61,625 bases of DNA. Origin: Nitrospinota bacterium. Its GTDB lineage: Bacteria > Nitrospinota > Nitrospinia > Nitrospinales > VA-1. Positions 45,160 through 53,623 of the stretch are shown here, one piece after another. A program made the translations under genes and the position numbers. Positions within the stretch are counted from its first letter, which is position 1. Each line of letters begins with the position of its first letter. Under the pieces are notes generated by a model. The model did no database searches. It saw only the letters and a program-made list of their open reading frames with translations, and had not been told where the DNA came from. The DNA is taken from assembly GCA_009873635.1 (NCBI GenBank), contig WAHY01000013.1, positions 1 through 61,625 on the forward strand. Reading direction: 5' to 3'.

Positions 45160-45666
45160 ATGAAAAATCAAAAATATTTATATAAAGGAAGAGATTTTAT
45201 CAAACTTCGAAAAACTGTTGGCAAACTATTGATAGCCACTCTCTTTTCTATTGCCTTGTTATTTTTTTCCAGCATTCATCCTGTTTTTGCCCTTGATTGG
45301 AGCGATAACGAATGGACAAATTGTCCAAAAACAATCGAAGGCACCTGGGTCTCTGAAAAAACAAACCCTGTTAATAATAAAAACCTGAATGTGCGGAGAA
45401 ATACAATAAGCATAACTCAAAAAGATAATGTATTAGCATCTGGAACTGCTTTTGAAAAAAAAGGCAGTTTTTTTGAAATGGTTCTTCAATCCATTGAAAA
45501 CGGAAAAGACACCTATTTTAAAATTCGGCCTCACCTGGTTCAGTCGAACCCGGGAAATAATAATAAATCCGATTGCTGGATCAAGGTATTCCAGTTCAAT
45601 TCTCAGGCACACGCAAAGTTTGACAAATATTCGAATTGGGACATTTATCAATTAAAACCTGATTGA
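45160..45666 (+). CDS. Exported protein of unknown function
   Basis: 168 residues. After a basic n-region of 22 residues there is a hydrophobic core (LLIATLFSIALLFFSS) with cleavage near PVFA. The mature part is a small beta-rich protein with two Cys (NCPKTIEGTWVSEK, DCWIKVFQF), compatible with a lipocalin-like or immunoglobulin-like strand pattern. Ten bases after the CbiX-like gene, so probably the same operon. Confidence 0.6.
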   Translation: MKNQKYLYKGRDFIKLRKTVGKLLIATLFSIALLFFSSIHPVFALDWSDNEWTNCPKTIEGTWVSEKTNPVNNKNLNVRRNTISITQKDNVLASGTAFEKKGSFFEMVLQSIENGKDTYFKIRPHLVQSNPGNNNKSDCWIKVFQFNSQAHAKFDKYSNWDIYQLKPD

Positions 45667-45708
45667 TTAAAGAAGTGACCTGATTCACCTTTTGAAAGAT
45701 ATAGGGCT

Positions 45709-46026
45709 ATGGTTTTTGAATGCAAGATATTTGATAAAAAGGGAAAGCTGAAAAAGGTTTTGCGGGGAAACGAAGCCGTTTCAAAAAAAACTGAAAGCTT
45801 CTTCGAACAAAAATCCACAAAAAAAGCGGCTTCCTTTATAAAAAAGTTAAGGGAACCGCCAAAAGAAAAAAACCATGAGACAAAATTTTATAACAACGTA
45901 TGCGTGGTTTGCGGAAGACAGTTTCACCCACGCCATCCACAATCAAAGTACTGTTCTCATGAATGTCAGAAAAGTTTATATTTAAAAAATAGACGGTTAA
46001 AAAAAGAGAAGCAATCGCAAAAATAA
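45709..46026 (+). CDS. Small zinc-finger-like basic protein
   Basis: 105 residues, strongly basic. The C-terminal half has a four-Cys knuckle (VCVVCGRQFHPRHPQSKYCSHECQ) followed by a lysine/arginine tail (RRLKKEKQSQK). Such a finger is usually nucleic-acid binding. The N-terminus begins ECKIFDKKGKLKK. No family recognised. Confidence 0.65.
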   Translation: MVFECKIFDKKGKLKKVLRGNEAVSKKTESFFEQKSTKKAASFIKKLREPPKEKNHETKFYNNVCVVCGRQFHPRHPQSKYCSHECQKSLYLKNRRLKKEKQSQK

Positions 46027-46030
46027 ACTG

Positions 46031-46124
46031 GGATGCCCGGTGACTAACCTCAGAGCTTGGGGGTTAACCGGTTTTCTAAAAAGTCACTTCAACGAGCTTA
46101 CGAGAACCGGGTCACCGGGTATCC
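46031..46124. repeat. Foldback element with 14-bp terminal inverted repeats
   Basis: GGATGCCCGGTGAC (46031-46044) is complementary, with one G-T mismatch, to GTCACCGGGTATCC (46111-46124). Inside, CGGTTTTCT faces AGAACCG, so the 94-base unit can fold on itself. Looks like a non-autonomous MITE-like element between the zinc-finger gene and the purD end. Target-site duplications were not clear. Confidence 0.45.
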
Positions 46125-46137
46125 TGTTTATTAACAT

Positions 46138-46158
46138 CAGGGTCAAGAGCTGACCCTG
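46138..46158 (-). terminator. Hairpin spanning the purD stop codon
   Basis: CAGGGTCA (46138-46145) pairs with TGACCCTG (46151-46158) around a five-base loop; the stop codon is within the stem. On the minus strand the stem is followed by ATGTTAATA and no T-run, so if it acts it does so by attenuation or RNA stabilisation rather than classic termination. Confidence 0.3.
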
Positions 46159-47411
46159 TGGCCGATGTCTTTGCGATAATGAATTCCATCCCATTGAATT
46201 TTTTCAACAGCAGCGTAGGCTTTTTTTATAGCAGAAGGTGCATCCGGCCCCGTAGCTGTGACTCCCAAAACTCTACCACCACTGGTTAAAACTTTATTGT
46301 CATCGGTTTTTGTTCCGGCATGGAAGACCACAACATCCGTTAAAGCTCCTGCTTCTTCCAGGCCTTTAATCATTTTACCTTTTTCATAGGACCCCGGATA
46401 ACCTTTAGCCGCCATCACCACACAAACAGATGATTCCGGTTTCCACTTCAATTCATGCTGATCAAGGGTACCGTCGATACAGGCTTCAAAGAGTGGAACA
46501 ATGTCGCTCGCCATGCGAACGAGAAGCGGTTGTGTTTCCGGGTCACCGAAGCGGGCATTAAATTCCAGAATTTTCGGTCCGTGTTTTGTGAGCATCAATC
46601 CAGCGTAAAGAATTCCCTTATAGGGTCGGCCCTCGCTCTTCATGGCGCGAACCAGGGGAAGCATTATTTTGTCACGCACCTTCTGTCTCAGGAGGTCGGT
46701 GAAAACGGGAGCCGGGGAATAAGCCCCCATGCCACCGGTGTTTGGTCCTTTATCTCCATCAAGAGCGGCCTTATGATCCTGCGCCGAATCCATAAGGAGC
46801 ACCGTGTTCCCATCAGAGAATGCCAACACTGAAACTTCCTGACCTTCCAGGAACTCCTCAATCACAACCTGATCGCCCGCTTCGCCGAACGATTTTTCTT
46901 TCATGATGGTATCGACAGCACTCAATCCCTCTTCCCTGTTTTGACAGAGGATGACACCTTTACCCGCAGCAAGACCGCTGGCCTTGACAACAAGCGGCTG
47001 GTTTTTTTCATCAATATATCTTTGGGCCATCTCACGTGAAGTGAAGGTTTCATACTCAGCCGTTGGCAGACCGTATTTTTTCATGAGATCTTTAGAGAAT
47101 GCTTTGCTTCCCTCAAGTTCTGCGGCTAGGGCAGTCGGTCCAAAAATACGCAATCCTTTCTCCTGAAATCGATCTACAATGCCCAGCACCAGGGGTTGTT
47201 CGGGTCCTACCACGGTGAGTCCGATTTCATTTGTCTCGGCAAATTCCAGAAGCTGATCAATTTGATCTGCAGCAATTGGTACATTATTGGCTATTTCAGC
47301 GCTACCCGCGTTGCCCGGTGCACAATAGATATCTGTAACTATTGGGCTCTGGCTGATTTTCCAGACCAATGCATGCTCTCTTCCTCCCCCTCCTATTACC
47401 AGTACCCGCAT
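46143..47411 (-). CDS. purD: Phosphoribosylamine-glycine ligase (GAR synthetase, PurD)
   Basis: Second step of purine synthesis, joining glycine to phosphoribosylamine with ATP. 422 residues, normal length. Start MRVLVIGGGGREHAL, then the ATP-grasp core: TVVGPEQPLVLGI, FGPTALAAELEGSKAFSKDLM, KASGLAAGKGVILC, EEFLEGQEVSV, NTGGMGAYSPAP near residue 222 and LEFNARFGDPETQPLLVR near 280. Nothing odd. Confidence 0.97.
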   Translation of the reverse strand: MRVLVIGGGGREHALVWKISQSPIVTDIYCAPGNAGSAEIANNVPIAADQIDQLLEFAETNEIGLTVVGPEQPLVLGIVDRFQEKGLRIFGPTALAAELEGSKAFSKDLMKKYGLPTAEYETFTSREMAQRYIDEKNQPLVVKASGLAAGKGVILCQNREEGLSAVDTIMKEKSFGEAGDQVVIEEFLEGQEVSVLAFSDGNTVLLMDSAQDHKAALDGDKGPNTGGMGAYSPAPVFTDLLRQKVRDKIMLPLVRAMKSEGRPYKGILYAGLMLTKHGPKILEFNARFGDPETQPLLVRMASDIVPLFEACIDGTLDQHELKWKPESSVCVVMAAKGYPGSYEKGKMIKGLEEAGALTDVVVFHAGTKTDDNKVLTSGGRVLGVTATGPDAPSAIKKAYAAVEKIQWDGIHYRKDIGHRVSS

Positions 47412-47512
47412 ATTTCTCCTTATTACTTTGTGTTATTCAAGCTGGAATTTATATAAAATGCAAGCGTCTTGCAACTCTTTCATGAGCTTCATTGCAAAAG
47501 GTTATTTAACAG

Positions 47513-48604
47513 ATGGTAATACTGGACTCTATCAGTAAATCATTTGGCAGTAATGCCGTAGTGAAAAACATCTCGCTTGAGATCAAGGCAGGCGAACGTT
47601 TCATCCTGCTTGGTAGAAGCGGGTGTGGAAAAACCACCCTGTTAAGAATGATCGCAGGATTCGAAACACCAGATACTGGTACCATCGCAATTGAGGGTCA
47701 GGATGTTGGGTCTTTGCCCATTGAAAAAAGGCCTGTTGGGCTGATCTTTCAAAACTACGCCCTGTTTCCGCACATGAGCGTATACGATAATATTGCGGTC
47801 GGTCCAAGAATTCGCAAACATTCGGAGTCTGATATCTCCAAAAGAATTGATGAGCTTCTTGAAATCACTCATCTTAAGGCTTTGCGCGATGTTTATCCCG
47901 GCCAAATAAGTGGCGGCGAAGCTCAAAGGGTGGCCCTGGCTCGAGCTGTCATCAATCGTCCTAAAATTCTTTTGCTGGATGAACCTCTTTCGGCACTTGA
48001 CCTTAGCCTGCGTCAGCACTTGCGAGAAGAACTCGTTGAAATGCAAAAAGCATTGGGAATCACCTTCCTGTTCGTCACTCATGACCAGGAAGAAGCCATG
48101 GGACTGGCCACCCGCATGGGAATCATGGATAAAGGTTACCTGCAACAGGTTGGTACACCTGTTGAGTTATATGAAAAACCGGAGACTAGCTTCATCGCCG
48201 AATTTCTTGGTGAGGTAAACAGTCTTGATGGAAAAGTAATACAAAGGGCGGGTAACCAGATAACCGTTTCACTAGGGGATGCCGGAAATATCCAATGTCT
48301 ATCTGATGTTTCCGGATTGGAAAACCAAAGCATCACCTGCTATGTTCGTCCTGAAAAAATATTTTTTGATGTCGGTCGAACTCAATCTGAGCCTGTTAAC
48401 ATTTTGCAGGGTACTTTACATGAAATAAATTATTATGGCAGTCATTCTCGTTACCAGGTGAAACTTTCAGGGGGACAAATATTAACTCTTTCAACCCAGC
48501 ACCGTAAAACTCATTATTCCAGTAATTCCATTGGTGACCGTGTTCGTATTTTATTTGCTGTGTCCGATACTTTCATCACTAAGCGTGAGGCCAATGAGCC
48601 ATAA
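47513..48604 (+). CDS. ABC transporter ATP-binding protein, PotA/FbpC-like with TOBE domain
   Basis: 363 residues. Walker A is GRSGCGKTT near 32-40, Q-loop FQNYALFPHMSV, signature SGGEAQRVALARA near 133, Walker B ILLLDEPLSALD, H-loop VTHDQEEA. The final 110 residues form a TOBE regulatory domain. This layout is typical of polyamine, iron, sulfate and sugar importers, not of GlnQ-type amino acid importers. A solute-binding protein and one permease of amino-acid type follow on the same strand, so the three may form one importer. The 3' end overlaps the start of repeat copy 3. Confidence 0.9.
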   Translation: MVILDSISKSFGSNAVVKNISLEIKAGERFILLGRSGCGKTTLLRMIAGFETPDTGTIAIEGQDVGSLPIEKRPVGLIFQNYALFPHMSVYDNIAVGPRIRKHSESDISKRIDELLEITHLKALRDVYPGQISGGEAQRVALARAVINRPKILLLDEPLSALDLSLRQHLREELVEMQKALGITFLFVTHDQEEAMGLATRMGIMDKGYLQQVGTPVELYEKPETSFIAEFLGEVNSLDGKVIQRAGNQITVSLGDAGNIQCLSDVSGLENQSITCYVRPEKIFFDVGRTQSEPVNILQGTLHEINYYGSHSRYQVKLSGGQILTLSTQHRKTHYSSNSIGDRVRILFAVSDTFITKREANEP

Positions 48605-48751
48605 CTCATTTGTATAAAAAACAGGTTTTCTCGGCTTTAAAAGTTATTACTATCTGCCTCCCCCAGATAGGGGGGCACCAGCGTTACCTCTTCGGGGCAT
48701 GAAGTCTAATGATGGAAATATTACAGACGCCGGACTCAAAGAGCAATAGCC
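48590..48751 (+). repeat. Dispersed intergenic repeat, copy 3
   Basis: Shares blocks with copies 1 and 2: GCCAATGAGCCATAACTCATTTGT, AACAGGTTTTCTCGGCTTTAA, TATCTGCCTCCCCC, GGGGGGCACCAGCGTTAC, and GACGCCGGACTCAAAGAGCAATAGCC at the end. Its start is inside the last codons of the ATPase gene (encoding ANEP, then stop), so the repeat has contributed coding sequence or the gene end has been replaced. Confidence 0.6.
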
Positions 48752-48798
48752 TTGATATGAAAACAATTGTCGCCTCGACTTTAACAAACATGTTTAAT

Positions 48799-49566
48799 AT
48801 GAAAAAACTTCTGATATTTATTTTTGCTCTCTTCATGATGGGTTGTGATAGTTCCCCGAAAGGAAAAACCTATCTGGTAGCGACCGATGCCACCCTGGTA
48901 CCCATGTCCTTCATGAGTGTTGGTAACGATATAACGGGGTTTGAACCCGATCTCATGCGGGCCGTGGCTAAAGAGGCGGGGATTGACATACAGCTTGTTA
49001 ATGTTGAATGGGCAGGATTATTTGGCGGACTCATTACCCAAAAGTTTGATATGGTCATCAGCTCCGTCACCGTTCTGGAGGAGCGCAAAGAGAGAATGGC
49101 CTTCAGCATTCCTTACCTTAAAAGCGGACTGGCTCTGGTGGTCCGCAAAGATCAGGAGGGCATCAACTCTTTTGAAGGCGCGAAAAACAAGAATTTATTA
49201 ATTGGCGCACAGGTAGGAACCACCTCCTATTTTTTTCTGGAGAAAGACCCCGCCGTTCGCAAGAAAGGTTATCAGCAATACGGACATGCTGTGAGTGATC
49301 TTGTTAACGGAAAAGTTGACGCGGTATTGGGAGAAAGCACCGGAACTCTTTTCTACCAGAATCAAAACAAACCTATTTTTGAAAAAATCAAGATGGTTGG
49401 AGAAATTCTGACCAATGAGCATTACGCTATCGTTTTTCGTAAAGAAGAAACGGAACTATTAAATAAGGTGAATACCGCACTTCGGAAAGTTCTCGCAGAC
49501 GGAACGGCCGCAAGCCTGCATAAAAAATGGGACCTGGGTCAGGCCGCCCAGGTTCCAGATAAATAG
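48799..49566 (+). CDS. Solute-binding lipoprotein of ABC importer (polar amino acid type)
   Basis: 255 residues from ATG 48799; lipobox FMMGC gives a lipid anchor, typical of Gram-negative or Gram-positive binding proteins held at the membrane. The SBP family 3 plan is clear: YLVATDATLVPMSF, GFEPDLMRAVAKEAGIDIQLVNVEWAGLFGGLITQKFDMVISSVT, ERKERMAFSIPYLKSG, and YAIVFRKEETELLNKVNTALRKV. Ligand is likely an amino acid or similar small polar molecule. An ORF extension upstream (48709) is in frame but lacks a signal. It ends 17 bases before the permease start. Confidence 0.92.
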   Translation: MKKLLIFIFALFMMGCDSSPKGKTYLVATDATLVPMSFMSVGNDITGFEPDLMRAVAKEAGIDIQLVNVEWAGLFGGLITQKFDMVISSVTVLEERKERMAFSIPYLKSGLALVVRKDQEGINSFEGAKNKNLLIGAQVGTTSYFFLEKDPAVRKKGYQQYGHAVSDLVNGKVDAVLGESTGTLFYQNQNKPIFEKIKMVGEILTNEHYAIVFRKEETELLNKVNTALRKVLADGTAASLHKKWDLGQAAQVPDK

Positions 49567-49583
49567 AAGCTCTAAAATCTAAA

Positions 49584-50339
49584 ATGAACCAATCATTAAA
49601 AATAAAAACCCAAAGCTGGGCGTGGAACCTGGCAGTTTTGATGAGCTTTGTGTTTTTGGTTTATTTACCCGCACAGGAAGCCTTCACAAGCAAAGAACAA
49701 TCCGGCGGTTATATGGAATTACTTTCGCTTTTACCCTACGGAGTGTTCTACACGCTTTTAGTCACTTTGCTTGGAAGCGTCAGCGCAATCATTATCGGAT
49801 TATTGGTGGGGCTTGGAAAACTTTCAGACAACCCATTAATCCGGGTTCCGGTTTCTTTCTATACCGAGGTACTACGCGGAGTTCCTCTACTCGTACTCTT
49901 ATTTTATATTTATTACGCGTTGGGAGAGTTCATCCATATGCCGGCCCTGGTTGCGGCAGTCGCGGGTTTCGGCTTCAGTTATGGAGCTTACATGGCCGAT
50001 GTATTCCGCGCTGGCATTGAAGCAGTTCCTAAAGAACAACGAGAGGCTGCGCGTAGCCTTGGCATGAATGAAAAGCAAGCCATGTTTCAGATCGTTCTGC
50101 CACAAGCTTTGCGCACCATCATTCCCGCTATAGGGAATCAGACACTGGGGATGCTGAAAGATACGAGCCTTGTTTCGGTACTTGCCATTTCCGACATTCT
50201 TCGTGTGGGCAACGAATATGCCACCAAACATTTCAATTATTTTGAAACATACACTTATGTTGCCTTGACCTACCTGCTACTTACCCTTTTGTTGGCGCGA
50301 GTGGTGCAGCAATTGGAAAACCATTACCGTCCGGCGTAA
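49584..50339 (+). CDS. ABC transporter permease, HisM/GlnP type
   Basis: 251 residues, about five or six membrane helices. The EAA loop for ATPase contact is present: EAARSLGMNEKQAMFQIVLPQALRTIIPAIGNQ, near 155-190. Other landmarks: FYTEVLRGVPLLVLLFYIYY and LKDTSLVSVLAISDI. Only one permease is present, so the importer would use a homodimer or a partner outside the window. Co-transcribed with the binding protein. Confidence 0.93.
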   Translation: MNQSLKIKTQSWAWNLAVLMSFVFLVYLPAQEAFTSKEQSGGYMELLSLLPYGVFYTLLVTLLGSVSAIIIGLLVGLGKLSDNPLIRVPVSFYTEVLRGVPLLVLLFYIYYALGEFIHMPALVAAVAGFGFSYGAYMADVFRAGIEAVPKEQREAARSLGMNEKQAMFQIVLPQALRTIIPAIGNQTLGMLKDTSLVSVLAISDILRVGNEYATKHFNYFETYTYVALTYLLLTLLLARVVQQLENHYRPA

Positions 50340-50430
50340 CCGCCGGAAGCGAAGGGCAAAGAAAACTTGTTGCCATCTAAATCAACTATTGCGAACAGGA
50401 TCCGCGTCTGGAGGAAGGAATTTACAAATA

Positions 50431-50471
50431 AAAAAGCCGCAACCGGAAAACACATGACCCGGAGGCGGCTT
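50431..50471 (-). terminator. Rho-independent terminator for the 50499-50996 gene
   Basis: On the minus strand AAGCCGCC-TCCGG and CCGG-TTGCGGCTT pair around an AT-rich loop, followed directly by TTTTTATTTG. The position, 28 bases after the stop codon, and the T-run make this a good terminator. Confidence 0.75.
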
Positions 50472-50498
50472 GATTAGAAATCCAGGGATATATAAATT

Positions 50499-50996
50499 CT
50501 ATTTTAAAGGCTTTAATTTACAGGTGTCATTCAGGGAAACAACTCTGACTGGACCAGGGAAGTGGGACCATTGCTTTCGATTTAACTGGTTAATTTCTTC
50601 TTCCAAGGCCGTAATACCATCTTTATCAATGCGGTTTGTGTAAAAAAGTTTTCCTACTGCCCAGCAATCGGCGTTTTCAACCTGGTCGAAGTGTTCCTGA
50701 ATACTTTCGGCCCCTTTAACGAGATGCCCCAGAACAAGGCGGGCGCATGAAAAGTTGACCGCGAAAGAACGCGCATTGTTTGAAAGGTCGTTGAGCTGAC
50801 CCGAATTGATTCGTATAACAGACCCACCCCCTGCGGTCGTATTCGATTCAGAGAGTTTCCTGGCCGATGAGTCAGAGACCACTTTTACAGGTGTACTGTG
50901 GTAATCACTACAATACATATTATCAAAGGACTCTTGAGCCCATGCGGGTAAAGAAAAGGCAATTAAAAAAATTGTGGTCCAGATCAACCTTTGCAT
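50499..50996 (-). CDS. Exported hypothetical protein
   Basis: 165 residues with a clean signal peptide (LIWTTIFLIAFSLPAWA, cleavage before QESF). Four Cys in the mature part could form disulfides; a long polar/helical stretch (ALEEEINQLNRKQW) is near residue 130. No family recognised. Followed by a good terminator, so it is a single-gene unit or the end of one. Confidence 0.7.
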   Translation of the reverse strand: MQRLIWTTIFLIAFSLPAWAQESFDNMYCSDYHSTPVKVVSDSSARKLSESNTTAGGGSVIRINSGQLNDLSNNARSFAVNFSCARLVLGHLVKGAESIQEHFDQVENADCWAVGKLFYTNRIDKDGITALEEEINQLNRKQWSHFPGPVRVVSLNDTCKLKPLK

Positions 50997-51220
50997 AAAA
51001 TTCCTTTCTAGATTAGAAGTTTAGTCCATTGATAAATAGACCATAATATACAATTAGGATTCAAGGTGAACTAATAAAAACCCTCTTTAGGCTCAATTAA
51101 TACACATTTATTATAAGTTTTTCGGTTAAAATTTGAAAGTCTATTTCCTGATGTGTTTTCTCATGTAGTTCGTGACTTGAAGTTCGGGAGGTTATATATT
51201 GGTAGAGAAAGGAGGAAAAA

Positions 51221-51499
51221 ATGAATACAACCGTAGAAAATGACAAGTCAATAGCCACGGAAGACTATTTCCTGCTGGCAGTCAGAAACTGGGATAACAA
51301 GCTGGAGGATTATTTACCTGTTGACGACACCTCAACAGTAACTCAAGCCTTCAACGAGTATGCGGACGCGGAAACCGCCTATTTTTCAATGAAATACGAT
51401 GAGTGCCCTCAGGCTGGCGGAAAAGATGTCAAAATTGAATTGCTGCATATGCGTTTTGGAATCCCGCATATGGTCCGAAACCGCATTCTGTTCCCTTAA
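51221..51499 (+). CDS. Hypothetical small acidic protein
   Basis: 92 residues, acidic; strong ribosome site (AAGGAGG about five bases before the ATG). The helical middle (FNEYADAETAYFSMKYDE) and an IHMRFGIPHMVRN-like end have no recognised family. Its 3' end overlaps the convergent TPR protein gene by four bases. Confidence 0.65.
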   Translation: MNTTVENDKSIATEDYFLLAVRNWDNKLEDYLPVDDTSTVTQAFNEYADAETAYFSMKYDECPQAGGKDVKIELLHMRFGIPHMVRNRILFP

Positions 51500-53577
51500 G
51501 TAGCCTGCTTGTTTTCCAGTTCCTGAATCAATGAACGTATGGGTTCTGCTCTTTGCTGGTTTGGGTCCAAACGGAGGGATTCTTTCAAGTGTTTCAGGGC
51601 TTTTTCGGAATTTCTCTGGAATTGATGGTAAATCATCCCCAGACTCAAATGAACACTTGGCATGTTCGGGTTGATGCTTAATGCTTTTTCAAAATTTTCA
51701 ATCGCAGCAGGAATGTTTTTAGTCTGCATTTGAATATTGGCAATATTCAAATAAGGAATAGCAAAAGTAGGGTCTAACTGGGCAGACTTTCGATACTCCG
51801 CCAAAGCCATATCCAATTGTCCTTTCATCATGAAAGCATTGCCCGCCCCAAAGTGGGCTTTCGAATGGTTGGGTTGCATGGCAAGGAATTTCTCAAAGTT
51901 CTCGAGTGCTTCATCAAACAAACTGAGCTCCATAGCCAGGTAAGCCAGATTATAAAATGCCTGCTCAAAATAGGGATTTGATTTAATAGATTTTCGATAT
52001 GACTCAGCCGCTTCCTGACGCTTGCCGGAAAGATGCAATGCACGGGCAAGATTATAATGTGCAGGACTATAGTCCGGTTTCTGTTTCAGTGCTTTTTTGA
52101 AGTAATCAATTGCTTCCGGCAACTTTCTCTGCTTTCCATAAATATTACCCAGATTATTAAGTCCAAAAAAATAGTTGGGGTTTATTTTTAATGCCTCCTT
52201 AAACTCAATGATAGCTTCATCATACTTTCCAAGTTTGTCATAAGCCTCTCCAACATTGTTATAGGGGCGCACCAGTTTGGGAGATTTCTTTTTTGCGTCG
52301 CTCCATAAAGTAATCTCATCTTTCCAATCTTCATTTCGAGTTATTACCCCAATAGAAAATAAAATCAGTATTAACACCATACAAACATTAACCAGATTTA
52401 TTTTGGAAATCGAGGTTTTTGGGTAAATATCATCAAGGCCCGCTTTTAACCGGCTAAAGCATCCCGCTACAAATAAGGCATACCCGACCATGGGTAGATA
52501 TGTTCTATGTTCTACCGCTACATCCAGCAAAGGAATAAAGCTGGACGTTGGCAATAAAGTGAGCAGTATCCAGGCTATTCCAAAACCTGTTATTCTCCTC
52601 CCGACTTCATCAACTTTAGACACAGAAGTGGAAACTCTCATCCAGAATAAAATAAAAATTCCCAACGCAAGCATTCCCAGCCAGTTCACCGGTTGTAACC
52701 AGTTTTCAAGTACCGGAAAATCAATATCAATATTCATATTGAACGGGAACAGCATTTTTCTTAAATATTCAAAAGGAACCACTGAAGTTTGTGTCAATAA
52801 CCACGTACCTGGTTTTAGATATGCATTGGATGCGGACAACAGCCCACCCGCTAAAAGCTGTTTGTAGCCCACATATGCAAGCAATGGAATGAACAAAAGA
52901 AAAATCCATTTGGAATAGGTAATAACCCAGTCTTTCGGACTTTCACGCGATATAAAATAAAAATGAAAAACAAACAGCATTGCCGGAAACGTCACAATAG
53001 TTTCTTTCGACAAACCTCCCAGAAAAAAACATATTCCAGATAAAATGAAATAACCCCAGCTTTTCTTCCCTGTTTGTTTCCATTTTTTGAATCCATCAAA
53101 AAATACAATCAAGGCAACCAGGTAAAACGCAGTCGCCATTATTGATGAACGGCTAGATATATATGTAACAGACTGAGTGTTGAGAGGATGTAACGCAAAA
53201 ACCATGGCCGCAAAAAAAGGCGCATTGGATAAACCTGATTTAGCTGAAAAATCATTTAGAAAACTCAGAACCCTTTGAGCAAGCATAAAAACCAGTAGTG
53301 TCGTGATTGCGTGGAAAACGATATTGAATAAATGGTAGCTCCACACTGCAAATTCGCTGATTGCATAATTAATATTGAAGCTTAAAATAATCAGAGGTCG
53401 TTGAAAGAGCCCTTGCCAATTCAGGAATTGGGGGATTTTATCTAAACCTCGAATCCAGGGTTTTTCGAGAATAGAAGGAATATCATCAAAATGGAATGAG
53501 TTCAGAAACGTGTTGCTATACACCAACCCAATCAAAACTATTAAAATCAATCTAGGAAAAATCAGTCCGGGGTTCAT
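51496..53577 (-). CDS. TMTC-like membrane protein with C-terminal TPR repeats
   Basis: 693 residues. The N-terminal 410 residues have nine to eleven helices; an early FHFDDIPSI is a GT-C-type acidic motif, with ALHPLNTQSVTYISSRSSIM and SKETIVTFPAM that match the TMTC family, whose animal members O-mannosylate cadherins. The remaining 270 residues hold seven TPR repeats (VGEAYDKLGKYDEAIIEFKEAL, LGNIYGKQRKLPEAIDYFKKAL and so on). Likely transfers a sugar or modifies exported proteins, but donor and target are unknown. The next gene upstream is a GT4 glycosyltransferase on the same strand 46 bases away. Confidence 0.87.
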   Translation of the reverse strand: MNPGLIFPRLILIVLIGLVYSNTFLNSFHFDDIPSILEKPWIRGLDKIPQFLNWQGLFQRPLIILSFNINYAISEFAVWSYHLFNIVFHAITTLLVFMLAQRVLSFLNDFSAKSGLSNAPFFAAMVFALHPLNTQSVTYISSRSSIMATAFYLVALIVFFDGFKKWKQTGKKSWGYFILSGICFFLGGLSKETIVTFPAMLFVFHFYFISRESPKDWVITYSKWIFLLFIPLLAYVGYKQLLAGGLLSASNAYLKPGTWLLTQTSVVPFEYLRKMLFPFNMNIDIDFPVLENWLQPVNWLGMLALGIFILFWMRVSTSVSKVDEVGRRITGFGIAWILLTLLPTSSFIPLLDVAVEHRTYLPMVGYALFVAGCFSRLKAGLDDIYPKTSISKINLVNVCMVLILILFSIGVITRNEDWKDEITLWSDAKKKSPKLVRPYNNVGEAYDKLGKYDEAIIEFKEALKINPNYFFGLNNLGNIYGKQRKLPEAIDYFKKALKQKPDYSPAHYNLARALHLSGKRQEAAESYRKSIKSNPYFEQAFYNLAYLAMELSLFDEALENFEKFLAMQPNHSKAHFGAGNAFMMKGQLDMALAEYRKSAQLDPTFAIPYLNIANIQMQTKNIPAAIENFEKALSINPNMPSVHLSLGMIYHQFQRNSEKALKHLKESLRLDPNQQRAEPIRSLIQELENKQAT

Positions 53578-53623
53578 GGTGTAATTATTTTATAAAAAAA
53601 CACAAAGGGTTATAGTGCAAGTA

